Positions 1 through 12,294 of a stretch of 64,000 nt of DNA are shown here, piece after piece. The position numbers and the translations under genes are program-made. The stretch's first letter is position 1; every line of letters begins with the position of its first letter. The notes under the pieces were generated by a model, which had not been told where the DNA came from, ran no database searches, and saw nothing but the letters and a program-made list of their open reading frames with translations. Source of the DNA: Argentina anserina (taxonomy: Eukaryota; Streptophyta; Magnoliopsida; Rosales; Rosaceae); NCBI RefSeq assembly GCF_933775445.1, contig NC_065873.1:25172001-25236000 (forward strand). Direction: 5' to 3'.

Positions 1-559
1 AACCCTCAAATTCTTCATGATATTTGTTTCTGATTTTAGGAATTTTGTTTCAGAACCATTGTCATATCACAACGTGTGACTCCATTTTTTTTTTGTTAAA
101 TATGTGTGGAGGGATAAAGTCTCGCACCGGATTTATTAACAAGCTAGATACTACAAGCCGACGAAGTAGATAAATAATAAGAAACTACTGAGGTATTAAT
201 CTTAAGTAAGACTCAGGTAAACCGGAAATTAGAATGACCAAGACAGTCTTGTCGATAAATATCTAAAAGAAGCGGTTGCGTATCATTTCACTAAGCCAAA
301 CCTGACAATAGCAAATCAACATTAGTAAGCGCATCCACCACCTGCTTCCCCTTCCTAACATTATGAGAAGATTTAAAATGCATGTGTGAGATAAGGTGCA
401 AAACTGCAAACAATTATCCCAAGACATGAAGATCTTGATTCCGAAAGAGCAAGCTTTTCAATAAGTAGTCCTAAATCATGATCCATTTACGAAGGACTTT
501 TATTTGTACCATAGGTTGGTTAATAAAACATACATAGTGATATTTGTAAGCTCTAAATG
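1..559. other. Non-coding, no gene seen
   Basis: AT-rich sequence with no long open frame and no recognised repeat end. It ends where the hAT-like element's left target-site duplication begins. Confidence 0.5.
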
Positions 560-567
560 AGAAACTA

Positions 568-2425
568 GGCCTCATCATTTAGCCCGCGGATCTGAAAAGC
601 CCCCAGAGGTCCGCAAGCCCGATAAGTTTTAACCCGGCCCAGCCCGTGAGAAAACCCGTCAAAGCCCGCTTCCGTGGGTAGAGGGTCAGGCCTAGACTAG
701 AGGTGTGAAACTCGGCACGGCCCGTAAAAGCCCGCCAAATAATAAAATATTATACATACATATTTTATTAGGTTTAGAATAAAACTATCGCATTATGAAG
801 CAACTATATGAATGAAACTTCTCGTGACCCTGTAAAAATTTCATTCAATTCGGAATTTCCGGAAAACCGAACACCATTAATGTGCCCTAAGGGAAGACCC
901 ATTACAAAGTTGTGAACGCCGAAAGCCGTTTACATATCTGAAATTACCTCATTTTTGTTTTCTATCGTGCACGATCGCACTAAAGAAACTCATTTCGCAA
1001 AGCCCCGGTCAATTGGGTTTCAATATGTCAAAATGCCTCTTTCTTTATTGACCGTAGGTACGAACGTTTAAACCATGTTCAAAACAGACAAAAATTATGG
1101 GGTCCCTAAATATATATACCGATCACATCTGCTGGTGTCGATCGACCATATTTTGAACTGGGGTTGGCGATCGCCTGAGTGTCCACTAATGTATCATAAC
1201 CTTTATATTAGGTTTAGAATAAAACTATCGCATTATGAAGCGACTATATGAAGGAAACTTCTCGGGATTGATCGATACTAGCCGATGTGATCGGTATATA
1301 TATTTAGTAACCATGTAAAACTTTCATCCAATTCGGATCTCGTTTGACCGTCGGAATCAAAAACACCATTAATGTGCCCTAAGAGATGATCCATTACAAA
1401 GATGTCAACACTGAAAGTCGTTTGCATATTTGAAATCACCTAATTTTTGTTATCTATCGTGTGCGGTCGCACTAAAGAAATTCATTTAGCAAACCCCCCG
1501 GTCAATGAGATTTCAATATGTCAAAGTGCATTTTTTTTAGTTGACCGTTAGTACGAACGGTCAAACCATGTCCAAAATGGACGAAAATTTAACATGTTCC
1601 CTAAATATACATACCGATCACATCTGCTGGTGTTGATCGATTATATTTCAAACTGGAGTTGTCGATCGCCAAAGTGTTCACTAATATATCATAACCTTTC
1701 TATTAGGTTTATAATAAAACTATCGCATTATGAAGCGACTATATGAATGAAACTTCTCGGAATCGATCGACACCATCCAATGTGATCAGTATATATATTT
1801 AGTGACTATTTTAAAATTTCATTCAATTCGGACCTCGTTTGACCGTCGGAATCTGGTAAACCAAAAATAACACTAATATGCCCTAAGGGGGGACCCATTA
1901 CCAAGATACGAATGCGGAAAACTGTTTACATATTTGAAATCAACTAATTATTGTCACCGATCGTGTGTGGTCACAACGAAGAAACTCATTTAGCCAAGCC
2001 CCGGTCAATGGGGTTTTATTATGTCAAAATGCATTTTTTTTGTTTACCGTAAGTACGGACGGTCAAACCATATTAAAAAAATATAAAATTTTTACAAGGT
2101 CCCTAAATATATATATCGATCACATCTACTGGTGTTGATCGATAATATTTCAAAACTAGAAATTTTTTGTGATTGTTTTTTAGAATGTTTTCTAATAATT
2201 CTTTTATTGTTTCAAACCCTTAAATTAGAGTATTATGTTTTTTTTTTCTAAACAAGCCCGCAAGGCCCGGCCTGCAAAAACCCGCAAGGCCCGCTCTAGG
2301 TGGGCGGACTTGGATCTTCATATTTGTGAAAATATCTGGCCCATCACTTATTTAAATATACTAAGGCACAATCCGGGCCCGTCACTCACAGGCTGGGCCA
2401 CCCGAGCTCGTTGGCGAGCCCTACA
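568..2425. mobile_element. hAT-like non-autonomous DNA transposon, copy 1
   Basis: The segment is bounded by a perfect 8-bp direct repeat AGAAACTA (560-567 and 2426-2433), the duplication size expected for hAT elements. Both ends are rich in GCCCG/CGGGC runs, and the outer ends resemble each other in inverted orientation (TAGGCCTC at the left; GTAGGGCTC reading inward from the right). A related copy lies inverted at 38070-41984 and shares both ends, which supports the boundaries. No transposase frame is visible. The Arg/Pro-rich frame at 2235-2444 is only the GCCCG-rich terminal region. The interior is built of tandem units described separately. The superfamily assignment rests on duplication length and termini and is an inference. 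Confidence 0.7.
768..2160. repeat. Three tandem units of about 440-495 bp inside the hAT-like element
   Basis: The motif TTAGGTTTAGAATAAAACTA recurs, with small changes, at 768, 1208 and 1703, giving spacings of 440 and 495 bp. Each unit also carries the same short blocks in order: a GACCGTCGGAATC-type block, a 'ccctaagggatgacccatta' type block, and an AT-rich ccctaaatatatatacc block next to ACATCTGCTGGTGTCGATCGA. The last block is close to the reverse complement of the block that opens the next unit (TCGATACTAGCCGATGTGATC), so each unit has inverted-repeat borders. The second copy of the element (38 kb) has only one such unit. Confidence 0.75.
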
Positions 2426-2433
2426 AGAAACTA

Positions 2434-5400
2434 TACACTCTTAACCCATATTTTGCTGTTATACAAAACCCCACACTTTACAATAAAATGTCACACGTGT
2501 TCCTACATTATAACAATTTGACATTTGAAGAAATAAAATATGGATATTTTTGACACTTTTATAGTTAAAGGTGGGTTAAGTGTATAAATTGTAATTTTGA
2601 GAGGGTAAATTTCACTGTCTAAAATATTTTACTATTTAAACAAAATACTTAACTTTTTGAATTCATAAGTTTTGTGTACAATTCTTGTCAGAAAAGTCTC
2701 TGCAAACTAGAACGTGCCCCATGCACTAGGTTTTTTAGAGAAGAGTTTGTTGACGTCCTCGTTGTTCCTCGTCAGTCAGCACGACGGTGTTGGTGCTAGC
2801 CTCTGGCCTCGTTGGCATGCGGCCTGTGTGGTCGGATGGGGAGTGGGTGTTGTGCCTTGGGCCCGTGATCGAAGGTTGGGGCAGAGGGGATTTGAACTTG
2901 GTTCGAAATCAGTGGCAGTGTTTACACATGACGGGGATGCACAGAAGAGGTGGTGGTCTGGCTTTGTTGTGACAGTGGCTATGTTGTCTCTTGCAGCAAG
3001 GATTAGAGAGGACGACTTCAAATCTGTGAATCAAGGATGTAAAAGGTTTCGGCAATTCTTGCATTCATGGATATGGGCGTATGTGTTCGAGTAGTGCGGA
3101 GGAGGCGAGGGGTTCTTGCTGGTTCTTCGTCATTGGAGTTCTTCCGGTGGCGGTCAAGGGTATGTCGCGGCGGTGGTATGTTGGTCGGGGAGATGCAACT
3201 GTCCGATCAGTGGGGGTTCTTGTGCAGCAAAGCTTTTGGGCTGGATCTATTGTTTGGGCCCTCCAAACTCTTATTTAGTTGTGGGTTTGGGCTGATAATA
3301 AGGGTTGGGCTCATTTTTTGGGTATGATCCAATTTGTTTATGTTTTTGTTATTTTACTTGTTTAATAATTATCTGCATTAGTTATGTAAAGATAGTTAGG
3401 ATTCTTGTTTCTGTGCGCACTTAATGTGCCTTGTTTTCTCTAAGTAGGCGGCGAATTCCTTGTTTCGTCAAATGGTTATTGCCACTTAGTGGTAGAGTGA
3501 GATTAAATGTCGTCGGATTTTTCTGGCGGCAACATAGTTGGAGAGCTGTTTTATTAGACATTATGATACGTAATTGTTGCTTCATCGTTGATTGAGTTAC
3601 GTATCTAGTGATCTCTCTGCTATGTCACCGCTATCTAAAAGCAAATAGAGTCGTTATTTGTGTAATATTCTTTATTAGTTGGTGTTTTGTTAAGTACTTA
3701 TTTGTAAGAATGTCTCATATTATTTCAGATATTTATAATCAGAGATTTAACCTTAACATCTTTTATTGTATTCGATAATTTCATTAATAAATAATTGAGG
3801 ATTAACTCACTAACCTTATCTCAACAAAATAAAAAAAGTTTCATGTACAAATTGTTTCTTGCCCTTACAAAAAAGTGAAGAAGGATATAATCATATAATT
3901 GAATCTACATTATGAATCGTGAGTGGTCATTTGTACTTTATAAGTGGGTTACAGCTCAGGTGCAGTGCAGGATGTTCAGGCCAACCATGCACCACGTACC
4001 AATTTTAACAGTTCTGGTCGAGACTTATACGATAGATCATATCTTAATCTTATCTTATCTCTGTAATCTGATATTTCAACGTTATTTTAATCCTTAAATC
4101 CTTAATCATGGCCATGCAGAGACAGAAGTATAATTAAAATGGAAAAGTGAACCAAAAAAAAGTATTATTTTAATTACTTTTGTTTGTTTTTAGCGTTTGT
4201 TTAATTGTTTTGATGTCATTGTGATTTTTCTCGAAAGCAACATAAGCAAATATTCTATAATCCTCCACGAGTCCATGGCCCAGACTCCCAGTGACATAAG
4301 TGATTACAGTACAGAACTATACTCAGCTAGTGGCGATATTCAAGCTCGACACTTTAATTATAGAAAGAAGAAAACGATTTGCATTTCAGAAAGATAGAAA
4401 GAAATCAAAGAATAGAGCACGTTTCACCGTTGATGTCGAACTGGACCCAAAACATGTGGTGCCGGTAGTTAGTCTAGAAACCTCGACACATCTAAATTTG
4501 CATCTCTATCTCATAATTTCAGCTCCTTTTGCGAATTGCGATGATGTCAAGTTGGTGAGGAAAGCTCTTGTTGGTTCAATCAGGGAAAACGACGGCAATA
4601 TGAAGGAACAAGATGAAGGTGGAAACGACTTGTCAAGTCTTTCTTTATATTTCGATTGAACAAAAGGAAAAAAGACTTTGTAAGAGTTGTTGCTTTAGTC
4701 TGCATCGATCTGTAATCTTTTATTTACAGGCCAATGTGCATGACTCATGATTATGATTGCATGATCGTTAATAATGCAGCAAGAGCTTCAATTTCTTTAG
4801 GGGTGAGAGCAACATGAACCTTACTACAAGTTTAGAACCATGACCGTTGTACAGTTATAAGACATTGTCTTCCTTAAAGTAATTAAAATTAAGCAAGCAA
4901 CTTGATCATGTACGTTCAAACTTAAGCATCATCATCCTCTAATTTGGATTAATTGAACATTTAAGCTTTGACTTTATATAAATCGATGATTGAGATTATA
5001 AGAAAATCGTTTTCTAGTTGCTCCAGAGTACAGCCGCAGAAACCAAACTTACATACACACTTATTCATAATTATTAATTGAGCGATATAATGTAAAAAGA
5101 CTCTACATGTAAATAGACAAGGTAGCTTATATGAGATTTTTGTGTAGTGAAAATTGAACGTACAGAACGGAAGAATATTATTTAGAGTAAGCACGTACAT
5201 AGTAAAGACTAAGTAAAAATAGTTTTTGTCCGATTTTATTCAATGATTTCAATCTGCCTCTACATGATCATACATCTACTCCATCTGGTGCTTCTTCATC
5301 TAGTTCTTAGTATAAATTTACTCCTAGCCTAGCGCACAGTCTTCCTCAGCTTTTGTGGGCAAGCTTGTGCATCAATCACTCTCTGTGGCACAGAAAATTG

Positions 5401-6599
5401 TACACCCTGCTAGTGATCGAAGTTGAGAATCATATGTTGACACAGATAAGTTGTTAGCATTTCTGACAGTACTAAAGATTCTTGTGAAGCTTGTGTGTTG
5501 GGGAATTTCCTAAGCAGCATTTTCTAGTTCAGCCTAAATGTCTTTGGTTCCATTTGAACTTGTTCATGATAATGTGTAGGTGGGGTACTTCTCCATATTT
5601 GTCTCTAGATGGGTTCAAGTACTAGCTTTGTACTCTTTAAAGATGAATGCACTAGATAGTAGATATACATGAATATTCCCCATGAAAAATAAATCAGAGG
5701 TGTTTGCTTACTTTAATCTTTTCATGCCTTTATCAAAAATCAGTTTTCTACTACGGGTAAAATTCTCAGAAGTGATGGTGGGGGTGAATACACTAGTAAT
5801 GCATTTAAATTATACTTGAGTGAGCATAGAATTCTTCAACAGATTGCTTGAGTGAGCATAGAACATAATCTCAATAGAATGGCGTTTCAAAGAATGGACA
5901 AAAAAGAAAAACTGCGGCGACAATGATGTAAACTGCCTCCCTAGTCCCTACCACCATCTTTCTGGTACCATGCTTGTGCTTTAAGCATGGTAAGCATGAA
6001 AAATTCTGATTGATATTATGTTTAAAATAAGCCGAGATTATGTTCAAACAGTCAAACTCAAAACTCATAAACTAAAAACATATTAGTAATTGAGTTTAAA
6101 AACAAATCAAATTCTGATTGCTCCTACTGAGCAGAAACCAAACTGATTTTGTTAATCTACAAATAAATATAATTCTAAACGAGGATTAGAGTAGTACATG
6201 TAACTAGGTAGGCTAGCTTTAATTATTTGAGACCTTTGTATAGTGAGATTGAAAGTACAGAACGGAAAATTATTCAGAATGAAAGAAGCACATAATTGTT
6301 GACCAAAAAAAAAGAAAAAGAAGCACATAATTTTTGACAATAGATTCGAACACTATATCAGAAAATTAAGTATGAACAACAGCCATGGATTATTAGCACA
6401 CCCTTGAGGTTTTACAGAATGAATGTAGCAATAGCAGTGACTAGCTAGTACAGCATAGCATACAGACCTGATCAATTACCTAGCCTCATTCGTTTAGAGG
6501 TTGATGAAAGTATTGAACTGAGTTTCTAACCGAACATCAGGTTGACTTGGACCTCCTTGAAGAAGCAAAATAAGTGCTAATTAATTAATTGCATATTAT
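2434..6599. other. Intergenic, no supported gene
   Basis: About 4.2 kb without a gene I can defend. The frames at 2714-3327 are G-rich and overlap each other on both strands, and none resembles a known family. The 4197-4659 stretch has two short overlapping frames without recognisable domains. The 4960-5215 and 6160-6320 stretches share short blocks (GTACAGAACGGAA and neighbouring sequence), suggesting an old duplication of the DNA downstream of the MSL gene. Confidence 0.4.
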
Positions 6600-9192
6600 T
6601 TAGTTTGAGTGAGATTCACTATTTGGGAGGACAGCTGATATTACTGTGATGTTAAGCTCTTCAAGAATTTTCAGCAATTCGAAGTTTAACTCAGCTCTAC
6701 GCAAATTCTTCTCCTCAAAATCTGTAAAGTTCATTTTGTGTTGACAATATACGGCCATCTTTAACTTATCAACATCTTGTATGTCAATAACCGCCACATT
6801 GTGTTTTCGATACCAATATTGAGGCTTCCCTTCGATGTATCTGAACAAGCACAAGGATATATGTACATGAAAGAGTAAGAAATGAGTAGTACAGAACAAT
6901 TGAGAACTCCACAACATCTTTAACAAAAAAGAAAAAACTTACTCCTTTACTTTCTCTTTCAACTGGGTTATCTTCTCCACTGGTGTTAAGGCAATTGAGA
7001 ACTCCACTACATCTTTCATATCTGGACTTCTGGAGTAATTGCTGATCGATGTTGCAGATAAAACTGAATTTGGATAATACACCTTCTCGTTATTACTGAG
7101 TTTCAAGAAAACAGTAGTAAAGATGTTCATCTCCTCAACTATCATCTGTCAGAACTCAGGTGTACCATGTGTTACAAATTCGAATATGGTGCAACTCAAG
7201 ATAATGTAATAAGTGTAAAAGATCGATGTACCGGAACGCCTTCAAAAACGATGCAGTCTCCAACATCATATGGATGTGCCACATATAGAAACATGATAGA
7301 TTCAAATACATTCTTGCAAGTGTTTCCGAAAGCAAAAGCCGCTAATACGAGCTGTGATGATAGGAAGACAAAAAAGCTTGTGGTTGCAACCTCCACAACT
7401 AGAAGGCTGACGACGATGATGATAATAAGCACAATGCTAGTCACAAGATTGTCGACTTGCGCTGTAACTATCTTGGTATCAGCCAGTGCATGAGCTAATG
7501 CTTTGCGAGCAGTGTAGACCTTCACCTGGGGAAGAAGTCACAGAGTATCCTAAATTATTTCAGAAAATGATCTATCCTAAAAACTGTGATAGCTCAAATA
7601 TGCATAATGTCAGTTACATAATTATACTTGTGTTATATGTAACATAATTTGCTAATCAGATAATACATGCCTTCTAGTACCAACTGCCATAAATCCCTAA
7701 AAAGGATCCAGAACCAAAGAAGAACTACACTGTCTTAAAGGTAGAAATCGAGATGCCAATGTCTCTACTTCAACGTGGATCCAGAGACATGAATGAAAAG
7801 GACTTACCACCCAGTCTGTTAGAAATTTTCTGTCAACTTGTCCGGTCATTGCGACGTCAAAAAACGGCCATACAACATCTACCTCTCCCTTTGTCATGAA
7901 CCTCAACAGATCTTCCTTCTCAATGTACCTACTTATTAGATGTAATTGACATAAGAAATTATCAAATAATAAATAAAATAAAAATGAAGATAATTGTCTC
8001 ACTTGGCACCATGTCGAGCAACGTTAAGGAATATGTCATAGGCAGCGGCAGTTGCTTCTGCCTCGCTGGTAATCTCATTTTCTCCCTCTTCATCACCCAG
8101 ATCTTCCATTTTTTGAGAAACCGTGGATAAAGCTGAATTAGTTACTATATTTACCAAGAAATCCATCATCGCTCCATGTTCTTTAACCTTTGCCATGTCA
8201 ACGACCTCTTTCTCCTTCCCTTCTGCGTCTGCCTCTTTAGTCCCTCTGAAACTCAGTTTGCCACTGCTTTGTGATAGTTTATAAGCTTCCTTCATTAGTG
8301 GAGGTCCTGAAATTACTGAAAGTACATACTGATGGAATAATGATTCTTGAATTCTATCAAAGTACCAGATCACATGGAATTTAGATGATATGATCTTAAC
8401 AAATAAAGTCTTCAGCAGCCACAAAAATGCCCCAATAACAAGTGCAATAATACTTCGAGTGATGTAAGTGACAATCTGATCAGAGATTTGTGATTGCTGA
8501 AGCCCCCGTCTGAACCCCCGTCTGATCAAGAGTAGCCATGTGAGAAGAACCAGAGTCCACCACAAGAGAATCTGAAAACTCGTCTTCAATCCATAAACAA
8601 AATACAACACTTTCTTCCTAAGCAAATAGTTGCGCTCGATCACAAAAACGAGGAAATTCGTAACCCAACCTGTCATCAACATGCCACACAATACTACCAT
8701 GACAAGCACACACCATCTCCAAATTTTCAACCCCAAAACCAAAGAATGCCTTAGTTCATGAACAGTCAAGCTAGCCAGTAAACAACTCAAAATGCACAGA
8801 AAAACAAGAAACTCAACCAAGACCTTCTTGTTCACTTTGCTACGCTTAGTTCTACTCAATCTAACCTTGTTGTATATCTCTTCATCCTCCTCCTCCTCAT
8901 CTTTCGTTCTGCCTGGAGTCAACGGCGGCGATGCAATCCTCGCAGAGGAGGAAGACTTAGTCCTAACCAATGAAATGCCATTAGGGGACTCCTCCCTACT
9001 CTCTTCATGCATAATTGGTAATGTTTCACCGAATCTCGACTTGGGTTTGGAAAGAACTGACCTACTGAGTGATTTTCTCTTGATGAGGGTGTGGCCAGCT
9101 GAAGAGTCTGAGCCTGTTGGTTCATTTCTCTTGTGATCCCTTCCGACTTCCAACACAACTTGACCTCCATCAGCAGAATGCTGCATCTCCAT
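6600..9192 (-). CDS. MscS-like mechanosensitive ion channel (MSL10 type), copy A
   Basis: This is a plant MscS-family channel, expected to pass ions across the plasma membrane in response to membrane tension. Five exons can be read: 9192-8003, 7928-7808, 7525-7232, 7145-6943 and 6840-6600. They sum to 2049 bases, an exact 682-codon frame plus stop. The N-terminal part is polar and charged (cytosolic), followed by four hydrophobic segments in exon 1. Exon 3 carries two more, including the pore-lining region (FGNTCKNVFES, then HPYDVGD). Exon 4 begins the conserved MscS beta domain (VEEMNIFTT, NEKVYYPNSVL). The start is the ATG at 9192; an upstream in-frame GTG is not needed. The residue after the PYDVGD motif is Cys, where I recall Arg in MSL10. 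A second paralog follows at 9679-12294 in the same orientation, so this is a tandem duplication. The family call is firm; orthology to MSL10 rather than MSL4-9 is an inference. Confidence 0.9.
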
Positions 9193-9678
9193 GCCTTTCA
9201 AGTCCACACTGTGAATGACTTGATCGAATGAGTAAACGAGGATGATGGGGTTGTCATCTTCGTGTGCATTGTGTCATTCCTGGATTGAAGCTAAACTTCA
9301 TCGCCTTCTTGGTCATATTAAAACCTTTTTTCTGGATCAAGTCAAGGGCCATCTTCAGAAGTTTAACATTATCTACTGTCGGTGCGGTCAGCTAGCTTGT
9401 CCGTCACCCCGTTTATCGTATCCCTTCCGGAATAAAAAAAAGGAGCAATCATTGTATCACCGAAGCAATGGAAGAACAAATTTTAGTTGACCACTATAAA
9501 TGCACCAATAAGAGACAAAACAACAGATCAAGTAACATTTTCTACATTTAAAATCCAGATCAGACTCATAGATATAAGAAAATGTTACAATTATTGCTTA
9601 TTACAGTGAATGAATCTTCTCTGCGCTAGTTAAATTATGGAACCTTGACTCTGAAGTCTGAAGATGACCTTGTAACGT
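9193..9678. other. Spacer between the two MSL copies
   Basis: The 486 bp between the 5' end of copy A and the stop of copy B contain no gene and no obvious repeat. The promoter of copy A and the 3' untranslated region of copy B must both lie here. Confidence 0.5.
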
Positions 9679-12294
9679 TCATCTCTTGAAAGAAACAGTT
9701 GCATCTGCTTTATTTTGTGTGGGGTGAATTTCTTGGGGCAGCAGATTGTATTTGATGTCTAATTCTTCCAAAGTTCTCATCAATTTTATGACTAGCTCAG
9801 GTCGCCGTCTGTTCCTTTGATCGATGTCTTGAAAGTTAATAGTGTGACTAACATTGAGCGCCATCTGTAACTTATTCACATCTTCGATATCAATCACCAC
9901 CAGACTGTGGCTTGGATGCCAATGCTGCGGTTTGCTTTCCAGGTACCTGAGAAAGCATACAAACAAATTATATAGACTGAACACCAGAGAGAGTAGAACT
10001 ACCAAACATGCAGAACAAAGAAGAAGCAAGATCAGTCGTATTCATATTCTAGATTCTAGAAATCTATCAGACTATTAGACCAGAAATCCACAACATTACA
10101 TTTGTTCATAGACTTGAGACGCATGCAAAATCGTAATTTCTTCCTAAACGTTAAAGCTTCATTCAACTCACTCCTTTATTTTCTTTTGCAGCATGTCTAT
10201 CTTCTCCACTGGTGTCAAAACAATTGAGAATTCCACGGTATCTCCCATATTTGGACTTCTGTAATAATTGCTAATGGTTTTGGTGCATAACACTGAATTC
10301 GGATAGTACACCTTTTCATTATTGGGTTTCAAGAAGGTGGTAGTTAAGACGTTCATCTCCTCAACCACCAACTGCATATCACATAACCATCTATGTTAGA
10401 AATATGAACAAAATACATCAAAACATCAAAGTAACTAGATAAGATTGAGATGCCTCAGTAATTTACCGGAACATCATCAACAACAATGCGATTACCAACA
10501 TCAAATGGACGTGTCACAAATATGAACACGATGGCTTCGAATACATTCTTGCAAGTGTTTCCAAACATAAAAGCTGCCAATAAGAATTGTGTTGAGAGGA
10601 AAACAACTAAGTTTGTGCTTGCAATTCCCACCAATACAAGCCAAATTACGATGGTTATAACGACCACCATGCTAGTAAAAAATTGCTCTATTTGATTTAT
10701 AACTGGTTCGGTTGCTGAAGTTAACGCAGAACGTTCGCGGTCGACCATCGCCTGGAAAAGAAAAATCAGAAAGGTAATTTCAGGTGGGGGTAGTATCTAG
10801 CGCACCAAATTGAATAATCTCTGAGTTGCCTTTTAAGTTCTGTTTTTGATACCTGCAGTCCATGAAAAACACAATTTACCAAGTGCCTGATATATGGAAA
10901 TGGTGTAACTAGTAACGAACTGGAGCTAAACAAAATACAGTTCCCTGCAGTATGCTTTTGCATTGAGATACATGCACGACTTAAGGCTTACCATCCAAGT
11001 TTGTAGATCTTTTCTTTTAATTTTACCGGTTTCCATTGCTCCCTCAATCCGTAAAAATACATGGTCCACCTCTTCCCTAGTCATGAATCTCCTGAGGTCC
11101 TCCTCCACGATGCAGCTACTCGAGTTTTCTCCTGAGGTCCTCCTCCACGATGCAGCTACTCGAGTTTAAATGTGTAAATAAGATATTCAAAACAAGACCA
11201 AAAAAGAAAATGACATAAACTTAGTTTAGTTTTTCCTCACTTGCTACCAGGCTTAGCAACGTTCCGGAAAATTTTGACGGCAGCAACGTTGGCTTCGAAC
11301 TCACTTGCAATCTCTGCATCGATATCTCTACTAGAAGCATCCCAAAGAAACGTATCCATGGTCTCAACTGAAATCTTCCTTGCAGGATTCACCTTACTAA
11401 AGACCTTTTTTACCACATTGTTTATCCTCCTGAGACTCGCAAATACAGCGCTGACTAACGGAGGCCCTGAAAGTGTCTTAATAACGTACTGACTAAACAT
11501 AATTTCTTGAATCCTATCAAAATAGGCGACGGCCAAGAATTTTGATGCTAACCTCTTAAACAAAAAGTTGATAACATCCACAGAAAGACACCAATAAGCA
11601 GCGAAACAAGAGTCCACGTTATATGATCTAAAATCTTGCTGGATGTCTTTGATCTGTTCGTCCCACGATTAAGTTTGAAGAAGAATAGCCAAGTGAGAAG
11701 CACCATACCCAACCACAGGAGAACCTGAACACTCTTTTTCATTCGAAGAACTAAATACCCCGCCTTCTTCTTCATTAGAAGGTTCTTCTCAAACATGAAA
11801 ACTAACAGACTCAAAAGCCAATTTGTAGCTAGCATTCCACAGAATATGAGCATAACAAGCACACAGCATTTCCAAATCTTCAATCCCCAGACCCTTAGAT
11901 TCTCTAGTTTCTTGACAGTAAAGCTAGCTATTAAAACACCAAAGCTGCACAATAAAACAATGTACTCCATCAGCATTTTCTTGTTCACTTTCCTGCTAGA
12001 TTTAACCTTCTCGTAAATCTCCTCCTCCTCCTCTTCCTCGTCGTCATCATCGTTATTTGCTGATCTATTAGCGGAACCATCATGCTCTAACTTACCTTTC
12101 CCTTCAAGAATACCAGAATCAATCCGCACTGGCTGTTGACCAGGACTATTGGATGATGATGTTCTCCTAATTTGATTGGGAGATGAAGATTCTAATACTT
12201 TTGAACAAGAAGGGTTTGCTTCATCTTCTACCTGTTCACTTTCAACATTTACTACGATATCACCTACATCATTTCCAGATCCTTTTCTCGACAT
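9679..12294 (-). pseudogene. MscS-like channel (MSL10 type), copy B, frameshifted in exon 1
   Basis: Paralog of copy A with the same five-exon structure: 12294-11241, 11115-10992, 10751-10467, 10371-10172 and 9946-9679. All splice phases match copy A. Exon 1 is 1054 bases, one short of the length needed for that phase. The reading frame switches at a run of five T (minus strand) near 11562-11572, just after the fourth hydrophobic segment (LIGVFLWML). Frame 1 then stops at 11548, while the homologous sequence (FKRLASKFL, FDRIQE) continues in the next frame. With the missing base counted, the total would be 1932 bases (643 aa). The pore region (FGNTCKNVFEA, RPFDVGN) and beta domain (VEEMNVLTT) are otherwise well kept, so the lesion is recent or is a sequencing error. 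If it is real, the product would lack the pore. Confidence 0.85.
11088..11167 (-). repeat. 40-bp tandem duplication over the exon 2 splice acceptor of MSL copy B
   Basis: Two identical 40-bp units lie head to tail (offset from 11091 to 11131, both beginning CCTGAGGTCCTCCTCCACGA). Each contains the same candidate acceptor: TAG followed by CTGCATCGTGGAG on the minus strand. The exon-proximal acceptor (exon start 11115) keeps the phase seen in copy A. The distal one would add 40 bases and break the frame. Confidence 0.85.

Noticed and set aside
2235..2444. 69-codon Arg/Lys-rich frame
   Set aside because: It lies within the GCCCG-rich terminal region of the hAT-like element and runs through its target duplication; composition explains the frame.
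2714..3327. Several overlapping G/C-rich frames on both strands
   Set aside because: No family resemblance, overlapping registers and no splice structure. It may be a relic of a retroelement but I cannot support it.
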